Shown piece by piece: positions 32,926-45,110 of a stretch of 64,000 bases of DNA; the first letter of the stretch is position 1; each line of letters starts with the position of its first letter. A model generated the notes under the pieces. It ran no database searches and was not told where the DNA came from. It saw nothing but the letters and a program-made list of their open reading frames with translations. The position numbers were made by a program, and so were the translations under genes. Source of the DNA: Calvatia gigantea (lineage: Eukaryota > Basidiomycota > Agaricomycetes > Agaricales > Lycoperdaceae); contig JACAAK010000013.1 in the NCBI GenBank assembly GCA_025093985.1, positions 992,001-1,056,000 on the forward strand, read 5' to 3'.

Positions 32926-34007
32926 AATAATTGATAAGTAAATATTTATAGAGAGTTTATTGTGTTTGAATAATAAGTAAATAATGTGAAGAAACATAGA
33001 TAATGGATAAGTGATAGATTATAGTTTAATAAAGACATAATAATATAGTAATAGTTTCAATAGCTAGATTATGACTGGCTGATAAAAAAGTGGGTATTGT
33101 AGACAGGACATGAGTATAGATAAGAATTATGCAGATATACTTTAGTAAAGAAAATTAAAGTAGTATTACTAGAATAAAATAAGTGTACAAGAGCTATGAA
33201 TATAGTGTAGAAAGAAATAGTTAATGGAGTGAGACAGTAATTTTTTGTAAATAAGACATGAATATTGTAGATAAAAGATGGATAGTTAGTTGGAATGTGG
33301 AGATTGTAGTTTGTTGTTTGGTTTTTGATTGTTATTTTTGGAATTGTTTGTAAATTGACTGAACTTTCACTATGGAAATAGATTTAATATTAAGAGAAAA
33401 ATTAATGGACATAGATAATAACTCTAAGGATTAAAATAACTAAAAGGATTAAAGTACTGCCCATGCCAAAGGCATGGAATTCAGCCTAGTATATCTTTGG
33501 ATAGAACTACTTGTTATCACTTTCATTAGGGTAGAGGTTGCACCCTTCAACAATGAACACTTGCTCAGGGACATGGCTAGATTCCAAATATGATATTGTT
33601 AATCAAGTTAACCCTTTCACTACATAGCCAAAGAACTCATGTGTTGTGGCAACATGTTGGTGGCCAAATGTGTTAGTTGTGAAACAAACCTGTGTTGGTA
33701 ATGAGAATGGCAGTCATGAAACTACTATGTAACCAAGGAACACAATACAAAAACATGTGACATGACCCTGGATTTCCCAAAGTAGGAAACAGGTTTAGCA
33801 CAAATCCCACTTTTCCAGGTTGCTATTACCAATCTTTCACTATAAAATAGATCATTTATAGTCAGTATTTATTAAATATTAAGGATTAGTTATGTCACAT
33901 AAAGTATTCTAGAACTGTCTACTCAAGAGGAGAGTATGCAAATGGAAGCTGAAGTTGGTAGTGGCCCCAGCTGGCAATTATGAGCTATATCTATAAACTG
34001 CCATGCA
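32926..34007 (+). other. AT-rich intergenic stretch without genes
   Basis: About 1.1 kb, strongly AT-rich, with no sustained reading frame and no recognisable repeat of the families seen here. It ends with ATGCA (34003-34007), the left target duplication of C4. It may be older decayed transposon sequence. Confidence 0.5.
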
Positions 34008-34314
34008 TGTTATGGTTTTTCACTGATCACATTGTATTCCATCCTTGTCTGCATTTCTATAGTGCTAGTACATCTGTTTCACCTATTCCTGTTGAGCAAT
34101 CTCTGGCTATGACTCATGATAACTACTATGCCTACCTTACCAGATGTTTCATATAGTTACCCCATCCATTCAACTGGATGATTCTCCATATTTAAGTGTA
34201 CATACATCCACTGTATCCAGTATGCTTAACCATCTCTTGTTCTCCTCCCTTACTCACCCTCAAGTCTTAGCCCAAAGTTGCAACCTGAGGTAAACTCAGA
34301 CTAAGGTCATAACA
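34008..34314 (+). repeat. LTR-B, 5' LTR of C4
   Basis: TGTTATGGTT to GGTCATAACA, 307 bp. A TATA-like ATATTTAAG near 34190 and the primer motif ATGCTTAACCA at 34222-34232 are present. The primer-binding site follows at 34317-34327 as TGGTTAAGTGT, which differs at two positions that would still pair as G-U wobbles. Confidence 0.93.
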
Positions 34315-34393
34315 TTTGGTTAAGTGTCCCCACCTCACCTTGCAAGGAGTAGGCTGAAACAGGCCTGAACAAAGACATTCCAGGAGCTAGTAT

Positions 34394-35524
34394 ATGAGCT
34401 CGAACCTAGACAAATATAGAGAACCAAATCTCAAAGTCACCAACAACAAATCTGAGACATCAGACGAAGAAGAAACAAGGGAATCCTGAAGTACCTGAAG
34501 AACCAACAGGAGAAACACACAATGAACCCAGAGCAAACCCAGTAGAGGAAGAAGTACTATCAGAACTTCTAAACAAACTTGACCTAGCAGAGGAAGAGTT
34601 AATCCATCAGGAGAAATCAGACAAATCAAGCTCAGATGAAACAGAATCAGAAACTGACTCCAATATGACCGACAACACAGTAGTATCTGCAACAGTGCCC
34701 AGTGGGAAAGGTCTAGTACCAGACCCGGGATTTTTGACAGCACCTGCACCAAATTCAATGACTGGTGGAGAGCAATGATGCTCTTCATGAAGTTCAACAA
34801 AATAGTCTCAGTGGATGATAAAGCTATAGCGGTCTTAGCCAGGCTAAGAGGAGGAATAGCAGGAGCCTATGCTGCAATAAAGGCCCCACAAATCCTAGAT
34901 GGAGAAGACTCAGTGGACTGGAAAGCATTCTCCAAGGACTTTAGAAAAACTTTCTCCAATGATGCCTCAAACAGCAAAGTGGAATGGCAAATTGAGAAAT
35001 TCAAACAGGGAAACAAAAACACAGCAGACTACCTAATTGAATTCCAAGTCCTAAAGAGCAAGGTGAAAACAGACAACAAACATGCGATGTTCCTACTTCA
35101 AGAAGAATGCCAGGCAAGACATCATCCACACCATTACAGGATACCCACCTAGTGCCAGACCTGGACACCTATGCAGAATGGACAGAAGCCATCCTCGCCA
35201 TAGGACAGGGGTATGAAGCATTAGAATACTGAGGAGATAAGAAAACCAACACCGGAACAACCTATGGAAGAATGGGAGAGCCAATGGAAATAGGAAGCTG
35301 ATGCCACATTTTCAATGCTGAAGGAAAACCCAAATGCTATAATTGTGGCATTTTCAGACATAAGGCAAAAGATTGCAAGAAACCCAAAGGGATAACCTGC
35401 TACAATTGTGGTAAAACAGGCCTATATAGCAAAGGCCTGTACTGCTCCCAAGAAGATACAGGTCCGAGGAATTGAAGAAGCTGATGATGAAGAAAAGAAG
35501 GATTTTTTCCAAAGACTCTGAGTA
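34394..35524 (+). pseudogene. gag: C4 gag, frameshifted
   Basis: The start at 34394 (MSSNLDKYREPN) matches the other gag copies. Frameshifts occur near 34480 and 34735. The capsid core from 34775 is open for 125 codons (LARLRGGIAGAYAAIKAPQIL, KFKQGNKNTADYLIEFQVLK). Another break occurs near 35107. The two zinc knuckles lie at about 35335-35440, the first with GHMAK changed to RHKAK. A T-run (ATTTTTTCC) and the TAG gag stop are at about 35503-35524. Confidence 0.85.
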
Positions 35525-38500
35525 GGTGCTACCTTGAGAGTCAGAAAGCTTGTATCTAGGATATCAGACAAATTTTACACGATTCCTCAGAGAAGAAAGC
35601 ATGAACTAAACCTAAAAGGAAAAATACAAATGGCGAAAAAGGAGATAACAGTGGACACAATTGTTGACTCAGGGTGTACAACCAGTAGCATCAGCAAAAA
35701 ACTGGTAGACAAGGAAAAACTCCCCATCTGAAAACTAGAACAACAAATCTTGGTACTAAACTGCAGATGGAACACCAAACCAGGGTGGAAAAGTAATGGA
35801 AACAGCCACAATCGACATAAATATCCAAGGACACAAAGAACAGATTAAAGCATCAGTTGTACAACTACAGGACCACTGCAAAAGTCTTTCCTGGGGCATG
35901 ACTGGCTGGTCAAACATAACCCAGAGGTAGATTGGAACAGCGGAGAAATCAAGTTCACCCAATGCCCACCAAACTTGTCAAATCCCCCACTGAAACATCT
36001 CCATCACGAAAAAAATATGGAGCATGGCCACTACAGAAGATTTATGGAAAGAAGAAGATAAACTAGACCTGACTAAACCAGAAGATTTACCAGACTATGT
36101 ACAGCCATTCACACATCTATTCAACAAAACAATGTTCAACAAGCTCCCAGAACAAACCGAATGGGACCACGAGATAATCCTAATGGAGGATGCCCCAAAA
36201 GAAATAAGCACAGGAACGTACAACATGACAGTCAAGGAACAGGACTGAACTTAAAGCATTCATCAAAGAAAATCTAGAATCAGGATGAATATGGCCATTA
36301 AAATCTCCATATGCAGCACCAACCTTCTTCATCCCCAAGAAAGACAGATCCAAGAGATTAATTCAAGACTACAGGCAGTTAAACAATGTAGTAGTCAAGG
36401 ACAAAACACTGCTACCAAGAATTGGTGAGGTAATCAACAAGCTTGGGAAGGCCAAATACTTCAATAAACTCAATATCATCTAGGGGTATAACAATGTCAG
36501 GATCAAGGAAGGAGATGAATGGAAAGCAGCATTCCTCACCAACAAAGGACTTTTTCAAGCCAACAGTCATGTATCTGGGTCTTAGCAACTCACCCGGGAC
36601 CTTCTCCAGAATGATGACAAGTATCTTCTGTGACCTCTTACAAAATGGAGACATTGTAAATTACATGGATAACTTCACCATCCCCAGGTGACACCAAAGA
36701 ACAACCAAAAGAACAGGACAATATGATTCCTAGAATGTGTAGCACAATACAACTTATGCTTCAAACGAACCAAATGCATCTTCGATGCAGAAGAAATCCC
36801 AATGCTAGGAGTCAAAGTAGGACATGGGCAAATTGAAATGGAAGAAGAAAAAGTCAAATCAGTACAAGACTGGCCTGAGCCAAAAAATACAAAAGGGATA
36901 GAAAGATTCCTGGGTTTCACTAATTATTACCTGATGTTTCATCAAGAACTTCAGCAAGATTGCAGGGCCACTAAACAAACTCAAAGGAGCAGCCACATGG
37001 GAGTGGGATCAAGAACACCAGGTGGCCTTTGATCATCTTAAAAAATGCATCACTGAAGAACCCATGTTAACCCTACCACAAAGGCAAGGCCAGTTCAGGG
37101 TAGAAGTTCGACAGCATCAGACTACACATTAGGAGGTGTGCTATTCACAGCTACAGGAGGACAAATAGCACCCAATTGCCTTTACGTCACAAATGCTATC
37201 ACCTGGCAGAATGCAACTATGAAATATATGACAAAGAATTACTAGCCATCATCCATGCCCTGAAAGAATGGAGACATTACCTGCTAGACACTGAAGAAAA
37301 ATTTGAAATCTGGACTGACCACTGAAAATTTAAAATACTACTGAGAACTGCAAAAACTGAACTGAATGACAAGCCCAATAGTACCTACTGCTTACAGGAC
37401 TACTGACTTCACACTGTGACACATACCTGGAAAAACAAATACAAAGGCCAATCTATTGTCCTGAATCCACCAAATACCAGAAGGACAAGAAGACAAGCTA
37501 GTCACCATGATCTGAGAAAGCTGGCTGCAAACAGAAAACAAAGATGACACAATACTCTTGCGGGCAGAATTATTCCTCAAACCAACATTCCTAGAACAGA
37601 TCTGGAACAAGTCCCAGTGCTGAGACAACAGTTCCTTACCAAGCTAAGAAATCTGGAGTCCAAACTCACTGAGGACCACAGAATTATCTACAGACAGAAT
37701 AGTGCATATGTCCCACCTGACCCAAGACTATGGGAAGAAATTCTAGCACAATATCATGACATCCCAGATGCGAGACACCCAGGTCAGCATAGAATGATGG
37801 AACTAATCAACTGCGACTACTGGTGGCCAACAATGAGAAAAGATGTAAAGAGGTACATCCGAGGGTGCCAAGCCTGCCAGAGGAACAAAACTAGAATAAC
37901 ACCACTCAAGTCACCACTTCACCCCCTCCCCATACCAAATGGACCTTGGGAAGAAATCAGCATCAACATGATCAGACCATTGCCAGAATCAGAAGGGAAA
38001 GACACAATACTGGTCATTGTCAATCGATTCACAAAAATGATATGACTCATAGTGACAACAATGGATGTTTCATCCAAAGACATCACAAGGATTTATCGAG
38101 ATGAAATATGGAAGCTGTACAGACTGCCAAGGAAGGTGCTGAGTGACCTGAGGACCCCAATTCACATCAGAATTCACCAGGGAGTTATTCAAAGGAACTC
38201 GGCATAGAACTGAAACCTATCAATGGCATATCACCTGCAAACTGATAGACAAATGGAATGTATTAACAGAGAAGTGGAAACATACATCTGCCTGTATTGC
38301 AACTATGATCAAAATGATTGGGCGGAATGGCTTCCCATTGTGGAATTTCAGTACAATGACAAATGATACAGAAGAACTATAGAAAACTGCCATTCTTTCT
38401 AAACTATGGAAGGAAACCCCTGGAAGGGCAAGAATGAACCAGCAATGAACAACCCTTATCACTACAGAATTCCTAAAACACCTTCAGGCTGTCTGAGATA

Positions 38501-39065
38501 ATGCCTGCATCAGCACTACAGGACATATCAAGAAAAGATGAAACAACAATATGACCGCAGTAAAACCTACACCAAGGCACATCAGATAGGCGATGCAGTA
38601 TGGCTAGAAAACACCAACATCCATACCAATCAGACATCAAAGAAGCTAGGCCAAAAGCAATATGGACCTTTCCTTATTAAGGAAAAGATAGGAGAAGCAG
38701 CATATCGGCTAGCCCTACCAGAAGGATGGGCCATCCATGATGTATTCAATGAACAACTCCTAACACCAGCTCACAAGGCCAAGTTCCTGAGCCAAAGACA
38801 ACCATCTGCACCTGACCTGATCATCATCAACAATGAAGAAGAGTATGAAGTAGAGGAGATCTGCGGATGAAGGAAATACAGAAGGGGCTATCAATTTCTA
38901 GTCTACTGGAAGGGATACAGCAACAAAGAAGATACATGGCCAGCAGAATCCAACCTGACAAATGCTCAAGATGCAATAGCAGATTACAAAAAGAGGCATC
39001 CGGAGGATATCCATAAAAAGAGGGGCAGAAAAGCCAAGAAAACATCACCCAACCAAAGAAACTAA
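35525..39065 (+). pseudogene. pol: C4 pol
   Basis: The start region (KLVSRISDKFYTIPQRRKHEL) lies in the -1 frame relative to the gag stop. Protease is at about 35640-35960 (DSGCTTSSISKK). RT is at about 36270-36700 (KLINSISS-type region; YMDNF in place of YMDD). RNase H is at about 37090-37400. Integrase is at 37617-38350 (TRKLR-type linker, then HHCC with WWPTMRKDVKRYIRGCQACQRN). Chromodomain is at about 38830-39000 (QFLVYWKGYSNKEDTW). Several frameshifts and stops are present. The stop is TAA at 39063-39065, six bases before ORF3. Confidence 0.88.
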
Positions 39066-39071
39066 CTAGAC

Positions 39072-40103
39072 ATGCCTTCCTCCCAAGCCAACTGTGTCAC
39101 TATCTGTTCCCTCATCCACCCCAACCCAACCACAATCTCTGAAACGACATCACAACCGTGCGAGCCTCCCGGCTTACTTTTTGCTGTTACAGGTCAACTC
39201 CCAGAACTAGATAACAGCCAAGCACCTGCCCCCCAAGGCACTCAATACAACCTTGCCACCACGCCATCCCCAGTGCAGGGGCTCCTTGAATCCCTACTAA
39301 AAGATGTTGACAAAGCCACCAACAGTGAAATAGAAACCATCACTGCCTAAAACAAGCAGTTAGTCATTAACAGACATATTGCCCTCGCCACTGCATGCAT
39401 TACCTTTGCTGACATGTATGCAGGGTTTGCCAACACATCCTCGTCCACTAACCAGCACATTCTTGCCATCTTCCAAGCCTTAGACCAATCCACACTCACA
39501 TCCAGTGAACAAGACTGTGTCCACAGTCTCCACAACTGTGTCGACTTCAGACTTGAAGTATTCAAACACCTTGACATCACCAACATTTTCCTAGAACTTG
39601 CCAATGTAGCAATGAATCTACTTAGACACAACAAGACCACCAAAGATCTGGAGATTGATGCACTCATTGACAGGATTCATAATACTTTCTCTGAACTACA
39701 CACCATGATCAACCCCATGCCACCAACCTGATCTGACACACCTATGGACGAAGAAACAACTGTCTTAATGAAAGAAGAAGTCAACTTGCTCCGCTGTTTC
39801 ATAAAAACCATCACTCCACCACAACTCATATCAGTTTTTCTCCCTCCCACAAGATTCCACACTATGTTACCAGGACAAGAAAAGGACTAACACTACTGGA
39901 GAATGATAGTCAAGAACTATTGGGACAACTCCACCATGACTGACTTCCCATTCAATAGTGTCCCAGTCCCTATCCGCCAGGATGGTTGAAGCCACTTGCT
40001 CATCTTCTTCATGCATTTGAATGATGGAAAGTACCTCATCAGAGCCACCAAGAAAGCCCTCACCTCTGCCATAGTCAATGGTGACTTTGACAAAGCTTCC
40101 TGA
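39072..40103 (+). pseudogene. C4 ORF3 with an in-frame foreign insert
   Basis: The start MPSSQANCVTICSLIHPNPTT matches C2. At 39141-39196 three family residues are replaced by about 19 different ones (ETTSQPCEPPGLLFAVTGQ) without breaking the frame. The helical middle (VFKHLDITNIFLELANVAMNL) and C-terminal block (PHQLISVFLPP region, LPGQEKD) follow. Stops occur at 39348-39350, about 39729, about 39888 and about 39988, and the family stop TGA is at 40101-40103. Function unknown. Confidence 0.75.
39141..39196 (+). other. CpG-containing in-frame insert unique to C4 ORF3
   Basis: Compared with the same place in C1, C2, C3 and C5, this segment has a net gain of about 48 bases. It carries four CpG sites in about 40 bases, in a background where CpG is nearly absent, and ends in TTTTTGCTGTTACAG. 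It is either recent or from another source. The remaining ORF3 continues in frame on both sides. Confidence 0.55.
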
Positions 40104-40128
40104 GGCATGAAGCCAAATTGGGGGGTAT

Positions 40129-40436
40129 TGTTATGGTTTTTCACTGATCACATTGTATTCCGTCCTTGTCTGCATTTCTAGAGTGCTAGTACATCTGTTT
40201 CACCTATTCCTGTTGAGCAATCTCCAGCTATGACTCGTGATAACTACTACACCTACCTTACCAGATGTTTCATATAGTTACCCCATCTATTCAACTGGAT
40301 GATTCTCCATATTTAAGTGTACATACATCCACTGTATCCAGTATGCTTAACCATCTCTTGTTCTCCTCCCTTTACTCGCCCTCAAGTCTTAGCCCAAAGT
40401 TGCAACCTGAGGTAAACTCAGACTAAGGTCATAACA
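40129..40436 (+). repeat. LTR-B, 3' LTR of C4
   Basis: TGTTATGGTT to GGTCATAACA, 308 bp, directly after a purine tract (TTGGGGGGTAT, ending at 40128). It is nearly the same as the 5' LTR at 34008-34314; the differences seen are mostly transitions and one extra T. The next bases, ATGCA, are the right target duplication. Confidence 0.94.
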
Positions 40437-40441
40437 ATGCA

Positions 40442-41779
40442 CACAACTCATACAGCCCTGTTGGATCAGAGTGTACACTCTCAATGAGCTAAGTTGGGTG
40501 TAGTAAGCAATGACTGTGTCCATGTAGATTGAGGGAACCAAGATGTACACTACAACAGTACCAATTACAGACTCTTGTTTTGCAGTATAGCCTAAAAATT
40601 TTGATTTTTGTGAACATTCACATATTATCAAGGCAATTGAACAGTACCTACACATTAACATCTAAACTTGAAGTATGAGGTGAGAGATGTACTAGTCACC
40701 ACATCCTTTACAACAGGATATTGTCCTGAAACACTATGAGTAAACCTATTACCAAACAATGTGAAAGCCATACCTTCTACAACACCATAAAACTTAGGAC
40801 CCACTTCTGAGAGTGCACAAGTTTCTTCTAAAGCCCTCCAAGGAACATCACGGAGTTCCTATCAGTTGAACATAACTAGTAGGCCAGAGCATTCCGTGAC
40901 TGGCATATGATCCAGCCCAATGTGAAGTCACCTCAGTCAAGTTTTCTGCTGGACTTGAGTGTGCTGTGAGGGATTGAGGGCAGTGAGGGACTGGGGGATG
41001 ATATGCATGCTCACCTCTACAGTCGCGTAATGATGATTATGACCTTGAGTTTTCAACTTGTGGAGAGAAATGAGCCTGTCGGCCCAAGCAGATGGTGGAG
41101 GAAGTGTAAGGAAAAAAAACGAACCGTGGCAACATGTTGAACTTAAATGTGACAACCGGAAGCAATTGGACTCAGCTGATTGACGAAAATGGGCTATACC
41201 TGTGCTCAAAACGGAATAAACGGATGTATTTTGGAATGGTGCTGAAATGGGACGTTGCGAACACGTTTCCACGACGAAACGAGCATGCACTTCAAAAATG
41301 CGTGACGGTCACGACCTCTACACGTAACCATTCCGAAATCGGACTGCGTAGCCGCTACGTGTTTTGTTGCTGCGTAACGACTACAAACCGGGGCTCTGAT
41401 GGAAAGTTATGCCGGGGCCGCCATCAAGGGCTGCAGAAAACACAAGGTGAGATCAGATCAGAAGGAGCAGGTTCTGGCGGCATGTAGCAATTTCCAAGTC
41501 ACTTACCCATATTTGAGTTATCGATTATCTGGTGGGCACAGGAACCCAAACTCCTTGCACAACAGCAAGGGCTGTTGCTTTGCTTTGAACCCGGAAGCAA
41601 TTGGGTGTGGCCTGTTTCGCAATTCAACCCCCGAACTGTGGCCACATGGGACGTGCGTCCGCCACACAACAATTATGAGCCTTGCGTTGTTATAAAAATG
41701 CTGAGCTTTGACTGGTTTTTTTCTAACGCACACTCCATCAGACCTTGTCAGTTTCTGAGTTGCCACTCACGCACACAGT
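40442..41779 (+). other. Intergenic region between the transposon cluster and the kinase genes
   Basis: No supported gene. The first 400 bases are AT-rich and CpG-poor like the transposons. From about 40850-41100 CpG becomes frequent and remains so downstream. The 200 bases before 41780 presumably hold the promoter of kinase K1, but no element can be assigned with confidence (a weak TATAAAAATG lies near 41690). Confidence 0.5.
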
Positions 41780-44360
41780 ATGGAGTCCAAACCACAACCG
41801 CCTGCGGTTGTGGCACCTGACCGTGGGAGACTCACCGTGTCGCCTCCCAACCTGGATGCGCCAGTCGAACCGCGCATAGGATCACCACACGCCTTCGGAA
41901 CAACGTCAGCTTCCACCTTTCACGACGAGAAGTCCCGCGCGTAAGTTCTGAATTATCTGCTGTAATAAATAAACTCAAGGTCGACCATTAGAAAGGCGGG
42001 GGATCTTACACAGAGGGTTAAGAAGGACATGGATGATCGTGTCCCCGAGGTCACCCCCCAGAAACTTCTGTCCAATTTCTTTGAGAGGGTAACAAAGGAC
42101 AATAAACACGAAGGCGATGACATCTTGGGCTCTGTTATCGGGATTGTTGAAGAGCCGTGTAAAGGCACTGTGCTTCGAGAAGCATTGACGAGCTAGTAGG
42201 TCCACCCTTGTCCAGGTGTGAGGCATGGTCTGACGCGCCTTTCTGACGATCAGTGTCAAGAGTGGTCTCACGGAGAAGGATAGCTACAAACCATTGGTCA
42301 GCCTCTGCAATGAAGTGTTGAACACGATACGAGACCCAGAGGTTGCGACCAAGCTGGATGATCTTCTGCAGCCTGAGGACCCATCTCACCTAATCGAGTT
42401 TGTTCGCTACGATACGCTTCCCTTGGTTTACGACTGGTTTTCTAAACCGAAAAACGGGAGACCTGCCGCTCCACGTTCGCTAACTCTCAAACCCGATATA
42501 TTGATCGTGATGAAGAAAGCCATCAAGGACTACACGGACAACCAAGCAATGTTGAAGGGCAAGAGTGAGGGCATAAAGGACTGCCCCTTTGATCCCAGTG
42601 ATGCTCCCGAGGCAGATGAAAACGGTCCCTGGATCAGGGTCAAGGACGTACTTGGCTGCCTCGAAGTGAAACGGGAACGAAAGTTTGGTGAGGGACTCGA
42701 CAAGGTTTTGAGCCAGGAGTCAGAATCGTCACAAGCGTCAGGGGTCGCGAGTGAGTGTCTTCTTCGGTCATTTGTATTGTAGCTGGTGTTGAGTTCTGTT
42801 GCAAGGCTCTCGCAAGCGGAAGTCTGCTTCGAGTAGGCTCGAGGTTCCGGGCTCTCAAAAACGCAGTAAAACGCCATCAGGATCCCGTGCATCGTCAAAT
42901 TCGTCAATGACACTTCACGCTCATTTTGCTCAGCTCGGAAACTATGCTTGTGAGTTTCTCTCGCGGGGACCATACGTAACACATAATATCGGAATCAAGA
43001 TTAAAAGTGTGTTCCTTTTTTCCTCCATATCCCCAAATGCATGACGCAGTGTTTCCAGATGATACTGTGCAAATTTGTTGGTTCGACCGCCAGACTACGA
43101 TTTCCACAGAAGAATTCAGGATTGTCGAAAACTTCGACTTATTCGTTGCCTCGATCGTCGCTCTCTCCAGACTTTCTCTTGTTGACTGGGGTATTGCGGC
43201 CGAACTCTATCCTAAGGATGACCAGATTGAGTATCGCCTCCAGGATGGTAAAACCTTGCGGATCGATATGACGGCCAGGCCAATCTGCCATCGTGTCACT
43301 TTGCACGGTCGAGGGACAATGGTTCTCCATGGGAAATTGGATGACGGAACTTCCAAGGAGCCTGTAGTCGCCAAGATATCTCATCCAGAAGTTCGACGGA
43401 TTCAGGAGCAGTTCTTTATCGACAAGGGACTACAGACTATCATGAAGAGCCACTTCCCCAAGGTCTATCATGCTGAGGATATCGGGAGCCGAACTAGCGA
43501 CATTCGCACGCGTCTGAACTTTGACGAAGGATGTGCCCGGAGACGCCGCATGATCATTTTCGAACCATTGGACGACATCACTTCGCTGACTTATTTCGGC
43601 CAGGTCGCCCAGGTATGGATGGACTGCTTGAGCGGTGAGTCATTTTGTGGCCTCTACGGAGCAGAATATGCTGAGTTCCAATTCAGCTCATCGCGAGATG
43701 TGGAAGGCTGGGTATGAACACGGCGATATCAGCATCTATAATCTGATGTACCGCAAAAATGCCGGGGGTGGAGCTGACGACATTGTGGGGATCCTGAATG
43801 ACTGGGACCTGGCTACGTCACACAGACCTGAACATGGCGCCACTGCAGGGAGTGCTAGGGGGAAACGGACAGGCACACTACCATTTGCCTCCCTCGAATT
43901 GGTCAAGCATCATGACAAGCCATATGTCCGCAAATACCGACATGATGTGGAGTCGTTTGGTTGGTGTCTGCTTTACATCTGCCTGGATGACTCTTCCCCC
44001 GAGAATCTTGAATTACTCAGGAAATGGCATATTCTAGCGCACAGTTATGATGCGAGGCATGCCTTTCTGAGCAACATGGGAGACTACAAACCTCGCGAAG
44101 GATTCAGCGTTCTGTACGGATTCGCTATGCGGTTTATGCGTTGGCTCACGCGGGATGTGATTGGCATGTCCGAGTCTGAAAATGACTTGGTTATGCCTGT
44201 AAAGCGAATCCCTCTCAAGAGGAGTGACGCAAGTGATTCCAAGGTAGCCAATTCAGTTCATCTCCGACAGAGACAAACTCGTCAGGAACCCAGTAATGAC
44301 GAGATTTGGGAACGTGCCAGTGGAATGTTCTTGACGCAATTTGAGTACGAATTCAAGTAG
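41780..44360 (+). CDS. FunK1-type fungal protein kinase, intact (K1)
   Basis: Six exons join without a break into 763 codons including the stop: 41780-41940, 42016-42195, 42254-42750, 42806-43006, 43059-43634 and 43687-44360. Introns are 52-75 bases with GT and AG ends. The N-terminal half has the family regions ending in YDTLPLVYDWF and KPDILIVMKKAI. The Ser/Arg-rich linker follows, then LGNYACEFLSRGPYVTHNIGI. The kinase part has EHGDISIYNLM in place of the HRD loop, NDWDLA in place of DFG, RTGTLPFASLEL as activation segment and YRHDVESFGWCLLYIC as the F helix. FunK1 kinases are expanded in Agaricomycetes and their substrates are mostly unknown. It is the only apparently complete member of the local array. 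Confidence 0.88.
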
Positions 44361-44879
44361 TCGCAATCTTTGTACATTTCTGGCCTCTGGATATACAGTA
44401 CTCCTCGTGTACATGCGCAATACTCACAATCTATATAAATTCACTGATAATTTGGCCTTGCCTGGGGTGGCGAAATATTCAGTCATTGTAAAACATGGTA
44501 CGTATGCCTGGTCGGGAGGCATGACAAAGGAAAAGCATATGTATATAGTTCAGCCAGCTATCGACTTGGAGGAGGGCACCCAGCACCCAGCGCTGAGCTC
44601 GGGCGGAGTAACGCGGGGTCTGACAGGTATGCATGGCGACCGACGTGTCGGTCCCAATCGTCCGAGTTTCTTACTCGCGTCGTGCCTTCCTTCAACATAA
44701 TGAGATCTGGATGTTTGCATCACTCGCACTTTGACGGACTTCATGTGAATGGTGTGTGGATCAATTTCCTGAGAGATTGAGGGGACGGATCGCATGCGAC
44801 TAGGAGGAGTACCCAAGCACGAAGGTGGGGGTACCTGGGCAGAGGGTATCTCAACTAGTGCAAGACCCTGTGGTTGGGG

Positions 44880-45110
44880 GAAGTGTCGTTGTCTTTGCCA
44901 ATGGGTCAGATAGTATTGCGACCAAGCTGGGTGAAGTTTTACGAGCTGAGAACACACATTACACACCTGATCGAGCTTGTCCACTATGATACCCTTCCCC
45001 TGGTTATGATTGACTTTCGAACTCGAAGAAGGGAAAATCCACAACTCCGGATTCGCTAACTCTCAAACTTGATACCCCGACCGTAATTAAGAATGCAGGC
45101 TGTAGTCCAT
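44880..45110 (+). pseudogene. Short relic of a FunK1 kinase
   Basis: The segment resembles exon 3 of K1: GCGACCAAGCTGG, then a stretch encoding LIELVHYDTLPLVMIDF (compare LIEFVRYDTLPLVYDWF), then CGCTAACTCTCAAAC as in K1 near 42478. It has no start, catalytic part or intact frame. It shows that a further kinase copy once stood between K1 and K2. Confidence 0.65.

Larger units (their letters stand above)
34008..40436 (+). mobile_element. Ty3/Gypsy chromovirus C4, full length, target duplication ATGCA
   Basis: The 6,429 bp element has LTRs 34008-34314 and 40129-40436, gag, pol and ORF3, and exact flanks ATGCA at 34003-34007 and 40437-40441. All genes carry stops and single-base indels, so it is inactive. 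Its LTR start (TGTTATGGTTTTTCACTG) resembles the solo LTR at 32230-32534, defining a subfamily distinct from the TGTTGTGAAC copies. Confidence 0.95.

Noticed and set aside
42530..42982. A 150-codon minus-strand frame
   Set aside because: It is the shadow of K1 exons 3 and 4, which join exactly in frame.
43007..43058. Retained reading through K1 intron 4
   Set aside because: Some frames read into it, but only splicing keeps the kinase frame, and K2 and K3 have introns at the same place.
44550..45044. A 164-codon minus-strand frame
   Set aside because: It overlaps the kinase scrap and has low-complexity composition without a domain; likely a chance frame.
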